The position numbers were made by a program, and so were the translations under genes. The notes beneath the pieces were generated by a model. That model had not been told where the DNA came from, made no database searches, and worked only from the letters and a program-made list of their open reading frames with translations. A DNA stretch of 47,956 bases. Source: Burkholderiaceae bacterium (GTDB lineage Bacteria > Pseudomonadota > Gammaproteobacteria > Burkholderiales > Burkholderiaceae_C). Where the stretch lies: positions 1 through 47,956 of the forward strand of contig SCRU01000160.1 in the NCBI GenBank assembly GCA_004323695.1, in the 5' to 3' direction. Below, piece after piece: positions 34,759-43,206 of this stretch. Position 1 is the stretch's first letter, and each line of letters begins with the position of its first letter.

Positions 34759-35718
34759 TCAAGGAGTGAATGCCTTCTGGAGGGCGGCGGCGGCGTCCGC
34801 GTGGGCCTGGCGCGCGGTGGCAATGGCGCGCCCCATCTTGATGAATTCGTGCGTCACGCCGCGATAAAGCTCCAGCTCGACGGGTACGCCGGCCGCGCGC
34901 AGCTTGTCCGCGTATTGCACGCCCTCGTCCACCAGCGGGTCGCACTCGGCCAGGCCGAACCACGCGGGCGCGACGCCCTCCACATCGGGCGCATTGAGTG
35001 GCGCAAAACGCCAGTCGTCGCGGTCGGCCGGGCTGCGGATGTATTGGTTGAAAAACCAGGTGATCTGCGCCTCTTCGAGAACGAATCCGCGCGCAAACCT
35101 CGCGTGCGAAGGCGTGTCCTGGTGCGCGGCGCATCCCGGGTAGAACAGCAATTGCAGCGCCAGCGCCAGGCCCGCGTCACGCGCCAGCACGGCGCAGACT
35201 GCCGCCAGCGTGCCACCGGCGCTGTCGCCGCCGACCGCCATGCGCGTGGCATCGAGCCCGAGCGAGCCGGCGTTCGCCGCAAGCCAGGCCGTGGCATCCC
35301 AGGCGTCATTCGCCGCTACCGGGAACTTGTGCTCGGGCGCGAGCCGATAGTCAATCGACAGCACCGCGCATTGCGCGAGCTGGCTGAGCCGGCGGCACAG
35401 CACGTCGTGCGAGGCCGTGCTGCCGATGGTGAAGCCGCCCCCGTGAAAATACAACAGCACCGGCAGTGGCGCGTCGGAAGGCGCCAGCAGCCGCGCCGGG
35501 ATCGCGTGGCCGTCGTGTGCCGGTATGTGCAGATCCTGCACGCGCGCCAGCGCGGGCGCCGGTATCTCCAGCATACCGGCGCCCGCCTCGTAGGCGACCC
35601 GGGCCTGCTGCGGCGTGAGCGTCTGCATGGGCGCCTGCCTGGCGCGCGCCATGCGTTCGAGTACGCCGCGCATGGCCGGCGTGAGCAGGGTGCGCGGGTC
35701 GACGCGGGGTCCGGTCAC
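34759..35718 (-). CDS. Alpha/beta hydrolase, hormone-sensitive-lipase (HSL/GDSAGG) family
   Basis: 319-residue cytoplasmic carboxylesterase. The oxyanion motif HGGG is at 92-95, and the nucleophile S166 is in GDSAGG. The acid lies in AECDPLVDEG and the base histidine in GVTHEF. Family members hydrolyse short-chain esters. The start is uncertain: GTG 35718 gives the familiar beginning TGPRVDPRTLLTP with AAGGG upstream, while the frame stays open to a TTG at 35775. It is the first gene of a three-gene minus-strand operon with the thioesterase-GNAT fusion and the penicillin-binding protein, and is divergent from the alcohol dehydrogenase gene. Confidence 0.88.
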   Translation of the reverse strand: MTGPRVDPRTLLTPAMRGVLERMARARQAPMQTLTPQQARVAYEAGAGMLEIPAPALARVQDLHIPAHDGHAIPARLLAPSDAPLPVLLYFHGGGFTIGSTASHDVLCRRLSQLAQCAVLSIDYRLAPEHKFPVAANDAWDATAWLAANAGSLGLDATRMAVGGDSAGGTLAAVCAVLARDAGLALALQLLFYPGCAAHQDTPSHARFARGFVLEEAQITWFFNQYIRSPADRDDWRFAPLNAPDVEGVAPAWFGLAECDPLVDEGVQYADKLRAAGVPVELELYRGVTHEFIKMGRAIATARQAHADAAAALQKAFTP

Positions 35719-35833
35719 TGCCCGGCGCCCTTGCCTGCCGAGGCGAATCTGACTTGCGGCAAGGGATTTTTCCAATTCATCTTCTGTCAGCGTCCGTTAC
35801 AGTGAGGACTCCATCGTACAACGCAGACACATC

Positions 35834-36970
35834 ATGGCCTTCATCAATTTCGTAACGCAGATCCAGTTTGAATTTGGCGCCCTCAAGCTGCTCGCGCAGG
35901 AATGCCAGCGTGTCGGCATGACCCGCCCGCTGATCGTGACCGATCCCGGCGTCAAGGCAGCCGGGCTGTTGCAGAAGGTCCAGGATGCGCTGCCCGGCGT
36001 GCCAGCGGCCGTGTTCGACCAGACACCCTCGAATCCGACCGAGGCAGCCGTGCGTGCGGCCGTGGCGGTCTATAAGGCAAACGCCTGTGACGGCCTGGTT
36101 GCCGTGGGCGGGGGCTCGTCGATCGACTGCGCCAAGGGCGTGGCCATTGCGGCCACGCACGAGGGCCCGCTCAAGACCTACGCCACGATCGAGGGCGGCT
36201 CCCCGAAGATCACCGAGCGGGTGGCACCCCTGATCGCCGTGCCGACCACGGCCGGCACCGGCAGCGAGGTGGCGCGTGGCGCCATCGTGATCCTGGACGA
36301 CCACCGCAAGCTGGGATTTCATTCCTGGCATCTGGTGCCCAGGGCCGCCATTTGCGACCCCGAACTCACGCTGGGCCTGCCGCCGCTGTTGACCGCGGCC
36401 ACCGGCATGGACGCCATTGCGCACTGCATGGAAGCCTTCATGGCACCGGCGTTCAACCCGCCGGCGGACGGCATCGGGCTCGACGGCCTGGCGCGCGGCT
36501 GGAGTCACATCGCGCGCGCCACGCGCGACGGTTCGGACCGCGAGGCGCGGCTGAACATGATGAGCACGTCGATGCAGGGCGCGATGGCGTTCCAGAAAGG
36601 GTTGGGCTGCGTGCATTCCCTGAGCCACAGCCTGGGTGGGGTCGATCCGCGCCTGCACCACGGCACCCTGAACGCCGTGTTCCTGCCGGCCGTCGTGCGG
36701 TTCAATGCGGGTGCCGAGTCGGTGCAAAAGGAAAGCCGGCTCGAGCGCATGGCCTACGCCATGGGCCTGAAGTCTGCCGGCGACATTCCCGAGGCCATCC
36801 GGGCCATGAACGCGCGGCTGGGGCTGCCCAAGGGGCTGGCCGCGATGGGCGTGCAGGAGAGCCAGTTCGACGACGTGATTCGCGGCGCGCTGGCCGACCA
36901 CTGCCACAAGACCAACCCGCGCCTGGCCACGCCCGACGACTACCGCGAGATGCTCAGGGAGTCCATGTAG
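35834..36970 (+). CDS. Iron-containing (group III) alcohol dehydrogenase
   Basis: 378-residue NAD(P)-dependent alcohol/aldehyde oxidoreductase of the iron-activated family. The dinucleotide-binding region has VGGGSSIDCAKG (92-102) and PTTAGTGSEVARGA; the metal site has GMDAIAHCMEAF (D193, H197) and the later HSLSHSLGG and HHGTLNAVFLP histidines. All ligands are present. The substrate is unknown. The ATG at 35834 is followed directly by the family's usual N-terminus. It is transcribed alone, divergent from the esterase gene and convergent with the LapA-like gene (33-base gap). Confidence 0.92.
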   Translation: MAFINFVTQIQFEFGALKLLAQECQRVGMTRPLIVTDPGVKAAGLLQKVQDALPGVPAAVFDQTPSNPTEAAVRAAVAVYKANACDGLVAVGGGSSIDCAKGVAIAATHEGPLKTYATIEGGSPKITERVAPLIAVPTTAGTGSEVARGAIVILDDHRKLGFHSWHLVPRAAICDPELTLGLPPLLTAATGMDAIAHCMEAFMAPAFNPPADGIGLDGLARGWSHIARATRDGSDREARLNMMSTSMQGAMAFQKGLGCVHSLSHSLGGVDPRLHHGTLNAVFLPAVVRFNAGAESVQKESRLERMAYAMGLKSAGDIPEAIRAMNARLGLPKGLAAMGVQESQFDDVIRGALADHCHKTNPRLATPDDYREMLRESM

Positions 36971-37003
36971 GGCCGGGTGGTCCGGCGCGCACCAGGCGCC
37001 GGC

Positions 37004-37498
37004 TCAACTGGCGCCGTCCGTGCGCGCGCCTTCGCGGCGCAGGTGGTCTTCGAGCTCGCCGACCGCGGCGGCCAGCGAGTTGGACTGCTCGTCGATGCGC
37101 TTGAGCATTTCCGTCTGCAGGGTTTCCACCCGCGCTTGCAGATGCTGGGCGATGTCCGCCCGCTCCTTGCTCAGGCGCACGAGTTCATCGGCGATGAACG
37201 TCTTGAGTTCCACGAAACGCGACGCCTCGGCCTTGTTTGCAAGTTCGCGCTGCGCCGCCAGCTCCTTGCCATGGCGGCGGCCCTCCATCAGCATCGAGGT
37301 CTGTGCGTAGGCCGTGACGGCGACGAACAAAACGGCCAGAATGACCATCAGTCCCAGCAGCACCAGGCCGAGCGGCGCCTTCACGGTCGTGACCAGCAGC
37401 GACAGATCCGCGGGCTGGGTGATGAGCCCCCAGTTCGTGGCGACAAAGGCGACGATGGCAAGCCCAACGACCAGCATCAGCAGGGATCGGATCGACAT
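37004..37498 (-). CDS. LapA-like two-helix membrane protein with coiled coil
   Basis: 164-residue inner-membrane protein. Two hydrophobic helices (about 4-22 and 39-68) are joined by a short loop, followed by a long charged helical tail (RELANKAEASRFVELKTFIADELVRLSKERADIAQHLQARVETLQTEML) predicted as a cytoplasmic coiled coil. The two-helix part resembles LapA-domain proteins, which in some bacteria work with LapB in lipopolysaccharide quality control, but the long tail is not typical. A GGAG ribosome binding site supports the ATG at 37498. It is 82 bases downstream of tex on the same strand and may share its transcript. Confidence 0.75.
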   Translation of the reverse strand: MSIRSLLMLVVGLAIVAFVATNWGLITQPADLSLLVTTVKAPLGLVLLGLMVILAVLFVAVTAYAQTSMLMEGRRHGKELAAQRELANKAEASRFVELKTFIADELVRLSKERADIAQHLQARVETLQTEMLKRIDEQSNSLAAAVGELEDHLRREGARTDGAS

Positions 37499-37580
37499 GG
37501 AAGATCTCCGTTGGTGAGTCAATGAATCGGTTCAGTATACGGTCTCGATTGCAGGGCAGGCGGTGGCCGCGCGGCCGCAT

Positions 37581-39902
37581 TTATTTGCGCGACTCCTGCA
37601 GCCTGGAAAAGGCCGAGGCCATCGCGGTGGCCTGCGGCGCCGCGCCTTCGAAGCGGTTGTCGCGCGGCCCATCCTTGCGGGCCGGTGCGTCATCCAGCTT
37701 CATGGACAGACCAATGCGCCGGCGCTCGATGTCCACTTCCATGACCTTGACCTTCACGATATCGCCGGTCTTCACGATGTCGTGCGCGTCGTTCACGAAC
37801 CTGTGCGCGAGCTGGCTCACATGCACCAGGCCGTCCTGATGCACGCCCAGATCCACGAAGGCGCCGAATGCGGCCACATTGCTGACCGTGCCTTCCAGGA
37901 TCATGCCGGGGCGCAGGTCGCGGATATCGTCCACGCCCTCGTTGAAGCGCGCCACCTTGAAGTGCGGGCGCGGGTCACGGCCGGGCTTCTCGAGCTCGGC
38001 CAGCAGATCCCGCACGGTGATGATGCCGAAGCGCTCATTCGCGAACAGCTCGGGCCGAAGGGATTCCAGCAGTTCGGCGCGACCCAGGAGCCCGGCCACC
38101 GGCCTGCCGGTTTGCAGGATGATCTGTTCGACCACCGGGTAGGCTTCCGGATGCACGCCGGTCATGTCCAGCGGGTTGTCGCCACCGCGGATGCGCAAAA
38201 ATCCAGCACTTTGCTCGAAGGTCTTGGCGCCCAGGCCCGTCACCTGCAGGAGTTGCTGGCGATTCGCGAAGGCACCGTTGGCTTCGCGCCAGTGCACCAC
38301 GGCCCTGGCCACCGAGGCGCTGAGCCCCGACACGCGCGACAGCAGCGGCGCGCTCGCGGTGTTGAGGTCCACCCCGACCGAGTTCACGCAGTCTTCCACC
38401 ACCGCATCGAGCGCGCGCGCCAGTTCACTCTGGTTGACGTCGTGCTGGTACTGTCCCACGCCGATGCTCTTGGGGTCGATCTTGACGAGTTCGGCCAGCG
38501 GGTCCTGCAGCCTGCGCGCGATGCTCGCGGCGCCGCGCAGGCTCACGTCGACGTCGGGCATTTCCTGCGACGCGAACTCACTGGCGGAATAGACAGAGGC
38601 GCCGGCTTCGCTGACCACCACCTTCTGGATCTCCGCGCCGTCGCGCAGCTTCCCCAACTGCTTGATCAGGTCTGCCGCCAGCTTGTCCGTCTCGCGGCTG
38701 GCCGTGCCGTTACCGATGGCGATCAGGTTCACGCCGTGCTTTTCGCAAAGCTTGCCCAAGGTGTGCAGCGAGCCGTCCCAGTCACGTCGCGGCTCATGCG
38801 GGAAGACCGTGACGGTTTCCACCAGCTTGCCGGTGGCATCGACCACCGCGACCTTGACGCCGGTGCGGATACCAGGGTCCAGCCCCAGCACCACGCCCGG
38901 GCCTGCCGGCGCGGCCAGCAGCAGATCACGCAGGTTGTCGGCAAACACCTTGATCGCAACCTTCTCGGCCCCTTCACGCAGCCGCGCAAACAGGTCGCGC
39001 TCGGTGGACAGGCTGAGCTTCACGCGCCAGGTCCAGGCCACGCATTTGCGGATCAGGTCATCCCCTGCCCTGCCCCGGTGGCTCCAGCCCAGATGCAGCG
39101 CGATCCTGCCTTCGGCCATACTGGGCTTGCCCGGCTCGGGCTCAACCGGCAGCATCAGTTTGGCGTCCAGGATGTCCAGCGCGCGGCCTCGGAACACCGC
39201 CAGCGCGCGGTGTGACGGCACGCGGCCGATCGGCTCGTCGTAGTCGAAGTAGTCGCGGAACTTGGCCACGTCGGCGTTGTTCTCGTCCTTGCCGCTCATC
39301 GGGCTGGACTTGAACAGCCCCTCCGTCCAGAGCCACTCGCGCAGGCTCTGCACCAGCGCGGCGTCTTCGGCCCAGCGCTCGGACAGGATGTCGCGCACGC
39401 CGTCCAGCACGGCGGGCACGGTGGAAAAATCGGGGCCGGGCTTGCCGTCATCCAGCACTTCAGCGGGGCGCGTGAAAGCGGCGGCCTCGGCTGCGGGATC
39501 CAGCATCGGGTCAGCAAACAGCCGGTCGGCCAGTGGCGCTATGCCCGCCTCAACCGCGATCTGCCCCTTGGTGCGGCGTTTGAGCTTGTACGGCAGATAC
39601 AGGTCTTCCAGGTCCTGCTTGGTCAGGGCTGCCACGATCGCGGCGCGCAGAGCGGGCGTCAGTTTGCCCTGCTCGTCGATACTCTTGATAACGACTTCAC
39701 GCCGGTCTTGCAACTCGCGGAGGTAGCCCAGGCGATATTCCAGTTCGCGCAGCTGGATGTCGTCCAGCGCGCCCGTGGCTTCCTTGCGGTAGCGCGCGAT
39801 GAAGGGTACGGTGGCGCCGCCGTCCAGCAAATCCACGGCGGCCTTGATCTGCTCGTCGCGGACCTTGAGTTCCAGCGCGATCTGGTGAATGATTTTTTGC
39901 AT
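37581..39902 (-). CDS. tex: Tex-type RNA-binding transcriptional accessory protein
   Basis: 773-residue Tex protein, a highly conserved nucleic-acid-binding factor linked to transcription and, in some species, toxin or capsule expression. Domain order: N-terminal helical domain (MQKIIHQIALELKVRDEQIKAAVDLLDGGATVPFIARYRKEATG), central region, YqgF-like RNase H fold (VVLGLDPGIRTGVKVAVVD), helix-hairpin-helix motifs (SVGVDLNTASAPLLSRVSGLSASVARAVV) and a C-terminal S1 RNA-binding domain (LRPGMILEGTVSNVAAFGAFVDLGVHQDGLVHVSQLA). The ATG at 39902 is the canonical start; the longer open frame runs into unrelated sequence. The ribosome binding site is weak. Intact. Confidence 0.95.
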   Translation of the reverse strand: MQKIIHQIALELKVRDEQIKAAVDLLDGGATVPFIARYRKEATGALDDIQLRELEYRLGYLRELQDRREVVIKSIDEQGKLTPALRAAIVAALTKQDLEDLYLPYKLKRRTKGQIAVEAGIAPLADRLFADPMLDPAAEAAAFTRPAEVLDDGKPGPDFSTVPAVLDGVRDILSERWAEDAALVQSLREWLWTEGLFKSSPMSGKDENNADVAKFRDYFDYDEPIGRVPSHRALAVFRGRALDILDAKLMLPVEPEPGKPSMAEGRIALHLGWSHRGRAGDDLIRKCVAWTWRVKLSLSTERDLFARLREGAEKVAIKVFADNLRDLLLAAPAGPGVVLGLDPGIRTGVKVAVVDATGKLVETVTVFPHEPRRDWDGSLHTLGKLCEKHGVNLIAIGNGTASRETDKLAADLIKQLGKLRDGAEIQKVVVSEAGASVYSASEFASQEMPDVDVSLRGAASIARRLQDPLAELVKIDPKSIGVGQYQHDVNQSELARALDAVVEDCVNSVGVDLNTASAPLLSRVSGLSASVARAVVHWREANGAFANRQQLLQVTGLGAKTFEQSAGFLRIRGGDNPLDMTGVHPEAYPVVEQIILQTGRPVAGLLGRAELLESLRPELFANERFGIITVRDLLAELEKPGRDPRPHFKVARFNEGVDDIRDLRPGMILEGTVSNVAAFGAFVDLGVHQDGLVHVSQLAHRFVNDAHDIVKTGDIVKVKVMEVDIERRRIGLSMKLDDAPARKDGPRDNRFEGAAPQATAMASAFSRLQESRK

Positions 39903-40003
39903 GCGAAAAGGGTGATTTTTTGTCTGCCCGCCCGCAGCGGCCGGGCGCTGCGAGCGATAGCGCGCAAGTGTGCCATACCGCCTGTGGAGGATGCCGTGCC
40001 CCT

Positions 40004-40020
40004 CCTCTGTCCACCAGAGG
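40004..40020. terminator. Possible hairpin between kinase gene end and tex
   Basis: CCTCTG-TCCAC-CAGAGG forms a perfect 6-bp stem with a 5-base loop, 28 bases beyond the stop of the sensor kinase gene in its transcription direction. There is no T-run, so intrinsic termination is only possible, not shown. Confidence 0.3.
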
Positions 40021-40047
40021 TGGCCGGTCGACCGGCGTGGCGCCCTT

Positions 40048-41361
40048 TCAGGCCGCCTTGCCGGGCTCGCGTGGGAACGGCAGTACCGTGCCCTGGGCTT
40101 CCGGCGTGCGAGGCTGCACGACCAGCGGTAGCAGGAGAAACAGACGGGTACCGTCGCGATCATTCTGGGGATGCGAAAAATCGAGACTGGCGCCAATCGC
40201 CGCGGCGCGTTCGCGCATGCCTCTGATGCCCTTTCCGGCCGCGTGCTTGCCGGCTGCGGTGGCGTGCACGCCCTGCCCGTTATCGCAGATCTCCAGCAGC
40301 AGGCTGTGGCTGGAGACCACGTAGCGGCAAGTCACTTCAACCACGGATGCCTGTGAATGGCGCATGACGTTGGACAGCGCCTCCTGACTGATTCGAAGCA
40401 ACTGCAGGACCTGGTCGGGCGCCAGCGCACCGAGCAGGTCCGAATCCTGCACGTTCCATGTCATCTGGATGCCCAGCCGATCCAGTGAAGGCTGGATGCG
40501 GTAGCGCAGGCGGGCCAGCGCGTCGACGATCGTATCGTGTTCGCCCTCGATCGAGTCCACCATGATCTTCAGGTCGAGCAGGCATTGCTCGAGCGCGATG
40601 GCCACGGCCTGTTGCGGCTGCGAGCGCGGGTCCAGTGTCGCGATCAGGTTGACCAGCTGCGAACCGACACCATCGTGCAGGTCGCTCGCAATGCGCTTGC
40701 GCTCGCTCTCCACGGCGCGCCTGCTCAGCAATTCGCTGTGCAATGCCTGTTCGGCCTGCAGCCGGCCCAGGCTCTGCGCATGGTCCGCACGCTCGGTGGC
40801 CCGCTCGCCGAATACGCGGCCCGTGACCACCAGCCACACCAGCAGCACCAGTTCCGGATACAGGTAGTGACCGAATGTTGTTCCGGAGCGCAGGCCGTTC
40901 GGGTTCGTTACATCATTGGCTGCAATTCCCAGGGTCAGCAGGGTCGCGAGCAGCACGAGCCACCGGTGCGGACGGGCGTTCCTGCTGCCGTGATAGCTGA
41001 TGCCCGCGGCGAGGATCAGGCACATCGCCACATTGAAGACTTGCCAGAGCGGCGCAGGGAGACCGCGACGCCCCGGCGTCGCGAGGGCGATCGCGAGCAG
41101 GATGGCCGTGCCTGCGAGCGACTGCAACAGCCCTGTCCAGTACAGCCAGCCGCGCCCGATCCCCGCGCTTTGCAACAGAAAAAAAATGACGACGGCCAGA
41201 CACCACTGATAGCTCGCTTTCACCACGAGGCCGATCAACGCACTCGATGTGTCACCCTCGAAATGCCGGACCAGCAGCAAATTCAGCGCAAGGGCCAGCA
41301 GTGCCAGAACCAGGGTCTGGTCGAGTCGTGTGTAAAGGCGCCACCGATTGCCGATCGACAT
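40048..41361 (-). CDS. Membrane sensor histidine kinase (NarL/DesK-type, HisKA_3)
   Basis: 437-residue sensor kinase. Six or so hydrophobic helices in residues 15-185 form a membrane sensor without a large periplasmic domain, followed by a short coiled coil and the HisKA_3 phosphoacceptor H229 in RIASDLHDGVGSQLVNLIATL. The ATPase region has LRISQEALSNVMRHSQAS (N-box) and LEICDNGQGV (G1), with GIRGMRERAAAIGASL as the G2 segment. The signal is unknown; membrane state is typical for kinases of this form. ATG 41361 is chosen, while GTG 41406 would place the start 12 bases after the regulator stop. The partner is the response regulator immediately upstream. Confidence 0.9.
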   Translation of the reverse strand: MSIGNRWRLYTRLDQTLVLALLALALNLLLVRHFEGDTSSALIGLVVKASYQWCLAVVIFFLLQSAGIGRGWLYWTGLLQSLAGTAILLAIALATPGRRGLPAPLWQVFNVAMCLILAAGISYHGSRNARPHRWLVLLATLLTLGIAANDVTNPNGLRSGTTFGHYLYPELVLLVWLVVTGRVFGERATERADHAQSLGRLQAEQALHSELLSRRAVESERKRIASDLHDGVGSQLVNLIATLDPRSQPQQAVAIALEQCLLDLKIMVDSIEGEHDTIVDALARLRYRIQPSLDRLGIQMTWNVQDSDLLGALAPDQVLQLLRISQEALSNVMRHSQASVVEVTCRYVVSSHSLLLEICDNGQGVHATAAGKHAAGKGIRGMRERAAAIGASLDFSHPQNDRDGTRLFLLLPLVVQPRTPEAQGTVLPFPREPGKAA

Positions 41362-41418
41362 GATCTCGTTGCGTGCTGCATTGCCTGGCCGGTTCGATGG
41401 CGGCACCGCGAAGGGGCC

Positions 41419-42195
41419 CTACCGCTGCAACAGGCCACTGGTCGTGGCCAGCCCCACCGCCTGGGCGCGGGTGCGCACGTGCAGCTTTCGATAGATGTTC
41501 TTGACGTGGCTGTTGACTGTTTGACAACTGATCGCCAGGCGCCGGCCGATCTCGGCGCTGGTGTAGCCGCTGGCCACCATCTTCAGCACTTCCTTTTCCC
41601 GGCCGGACAACGTATCGGGGTGGTGCGCGACCTTGATGGCTGCTGCACCGTCCTGCGCGGCATTGAGCTTGTGCAGCAGCCGGCGCGCCAGACTCGGGGT
41701 GATGGAGGCGCCGCCATTCACCACCTGCAATATCGCGTCGGAGAAGTTGCCGAACCATGAATTCTTGACCAGATAGCCCGTGGCACCCAGTTCGAAGGCG
41801 TGCAGGGCGTGCTGCTCGTCCTCCATGGCGGAAATGACCACCGCCTCGGCCCCCGGGCGCAGCGACCGCATGCACTCGATCACCTCGTACCCCGAACCGT
41901 CACCCAGGTTCAGGTCGATCATCATCACGTCGAACTCGTGCAGGGCGACAAGGCGGCGCCCCTCGCGCGCACTGTCGCCCTGGGCGACGAGATGGATGCG
42001 CAAGTCCGCCACCAGTTCCTGTGCGACCACCCTGCGAAAGTGCGGGTCGTCGTCGACCAGCAGCACGCGCACCGGCCGCCCCGGCTGGCCCGCGAGGAAA
42101 TCAGGCCAGACCCGGCTGCCCTGCAGGAACTGGTTCGAACTCATGCCCCGATAGGTGATCTCTGCTTCACGCTCAGACTCGACTCGGATGCCCAT
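41419..42195 (-). CDS. NarL/FixJ-type response regulator (receiver + LuxR HTH)
   Basis: 258-residue response regulator: about 40 extra N-terminal residues, a receiver domain (about 42-165) with acidic pocket VDDD (48-50), phosphorylation site D94 in MMIDLNLGDG and a conserved lysine in GYLVKNS, then a LuxR-type helix-turn-helix (DTLSGREKEVLKMVASGYTSAEIGRRLAISCQTVNSHVKNIYRKL). A GAGGGGG ribosome binding site precedes the ATG at 42195. It is co-transcribed with the kinase downstream. Targets are unknown; the divergent DUF1223 gene is one candidate because of the shared 249-base promoter region. Confidence 0.93.
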   Translation of the reverse strand: MGIRVESEREAEITYRGMSSNQFLQGSRVWPDFLAGQPGRPVRVLLVDDDPHFRRVVAQELVADLRIHLVAQGDSAREGRRLVALHEFDVMMIDLNLGDGSGYEVIECMRSLRPGAEAVVISAMEDEQHALHAFELGATGYLVKNSWFGNFSDAILQVVNGGASITPSLARRLLHKLNAAQDGAAAIKVAHHPDTLSGREKEVLKMVASGYTSAEIGRRLAISCQTVNSHVKNIYRKLHVRTRAQAVGLATTSGLLQR

Positions 42196-42444
42196 TGCGC
42201 CCCCTCACAGGTTGTTCATGGAAACACGGATCGGCACGTTGCGAATGAACACTATGACAAAGAAACGCGAAATTCCACAACAAATATCACAGGAATCTCA
42301 CTTTTTACACAAATTACATCGGTCTTGGGCGAGCCCAAGGCGACTTTGCCCGGTCAGGAATCCGGCCCATGCAGGCGGCGGGCGTAAGACACGGGGGTGC
42401 TGCGCCGACTCACGCACAGGCATCTGCCGTGGCATGGGGTCGAT
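42196..42444. promoter_or_regulatory. Divergent promoter region: response regulator / DUF1223 gene
   Basis: 249 bases without a gene. The part at 42240-42330 is AT-rich (CACAACAAATATCACAGG, TTTTTACACAAATTAC) and probably contains promoters for both directions. No individual boxes or operators could be fixed. Confidence 0.35.
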
Positions 42445-43194
42445 ATGAGAGAAACTATCAAATCAATAGCTGTTTGCGCTTTACTGGTAACGGCTACAGC
42501 CGCATTTTCCATGCAAAACAGTTGCGTCGCCCAATCCGGCGCGGCCGTCACGCCCGTGATCGAGCTGTATACCTCGCAGGGCTGCAGTTCCTGCCCGCCG
42601 GCGGATCGGTGGCTGTCGGGCCTGAAAGACCCGGGCGCGGGCCAGCGCGCGGTGATCGAGGCCTTTCACGTGAGTTACTGGGACAACCTGGGCTGGGTCG
42701 ACCGCTTTGCCTCGCCCGCCTACACGCTGCGACAACGGCAGGTTGCGGCCTGGACCGGGCAGGATTCCATTTACACGCCGCAAGTGGTGCGCAATGGCCG
42801 GGACTGGCGCCATTGGGGCTCGCCGGGCTCCGACCCGATACGAGCCAGCGGGACCGCTTATTTCAGCATCGCCTTGAAGGAGTCGGGTCCGGAGCAGTTT
42901 GCAGCCGTCGTGACGCCCGCCGCCGGCGCCCCGGCCGTCTGGAGCGCCTATTGGACCGTCACCGAGGACGGCTACAGCTCCAAAGTAAAAGCCGGTGAGA
43001 ACGCCGGCGCGCTATTGCAGGACGACTTCGTGGTGCGCCAGTACACGCCGGTGGGCGACTACCGCGGCGGCGCGCCGCAAGTGCTCACGCTGCGCAGCAT
43101 TGCGGCCAGCCCCGGGCACGCCCGGCATGTCAACCTGGTGCTGTTCGACCCGAAGACGGGAGCGACGCTGCAGGCGGTGTCGGCCGGCTGCTAA
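42445..43194 (+). CDS. DUF1223-family exported thioredoxin-fold protein
   Basis: 249-residue protein of the DUF1223 family. Residues about 1-30 form a signal peptide (IKSIAVCALLVTATAAFS), followed by VIELYTSQGCSSCPPADRWL with the CxxC pair C47/C50, then FHVSYWDNLGWVDRFASPAYTLRQ and IYTPQVVRNGR, the family hallmarks. The redox-type motif suggests a periplasmic thiol protein, but no reaction is established for the family. Codons 4-22 coincide with a dispersed repeat, so most of the signal peptide is repeat-encoded. An upstream in-frame extension to 42397 is not needed. Confidence 0.88.
   Translation: MRETIKSIAVCALLVTATAAFSMQNSCVAQSGAAVTPVIELYTSQGCSSCPPADRWLSGLKDPGAGQRAVIEAFHVSYWDNLGWVDRFASPAYTLRQRQVAAWTGQDSIYTPQVVRNGRDWRHWGSPGSDPIRASGTAYFSIALKESGPEQFAAVVTPAAGAPAVWSAYWTVTEDGYSSKVKAGENAGALLQDDFVVRQYTPVGDYRGGAPQVLTLRSIAASPGHARHVNLVLFDPKTGATLQAVSAGC
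42453..42510 (+). repeat. Dispersed repeat copy encoding a signal peptide
   Basis: ACTATCAAATCAATAGCTG and TTTGCGCTTTACTGGTAACGGCTACAGCC follow the whole length of the dispersed element (ACTATCAAAA..ATAGCTGcTTGCGCTTgatggaTAAgCGCTACAGCC). It lies in frame at codons 4-22 of the DUF1223 gene and is the most complete copy in the window. Confidence 0.65.
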
Positions 43195-43206
43195 GCCCGC
43201 GCCGCT

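Noticed and set aside
37563-39215. 550-codon plus-strand frame opposite tex
   Set aside because: Antisense to a fully conserved Tex protein and without recognisable domains.
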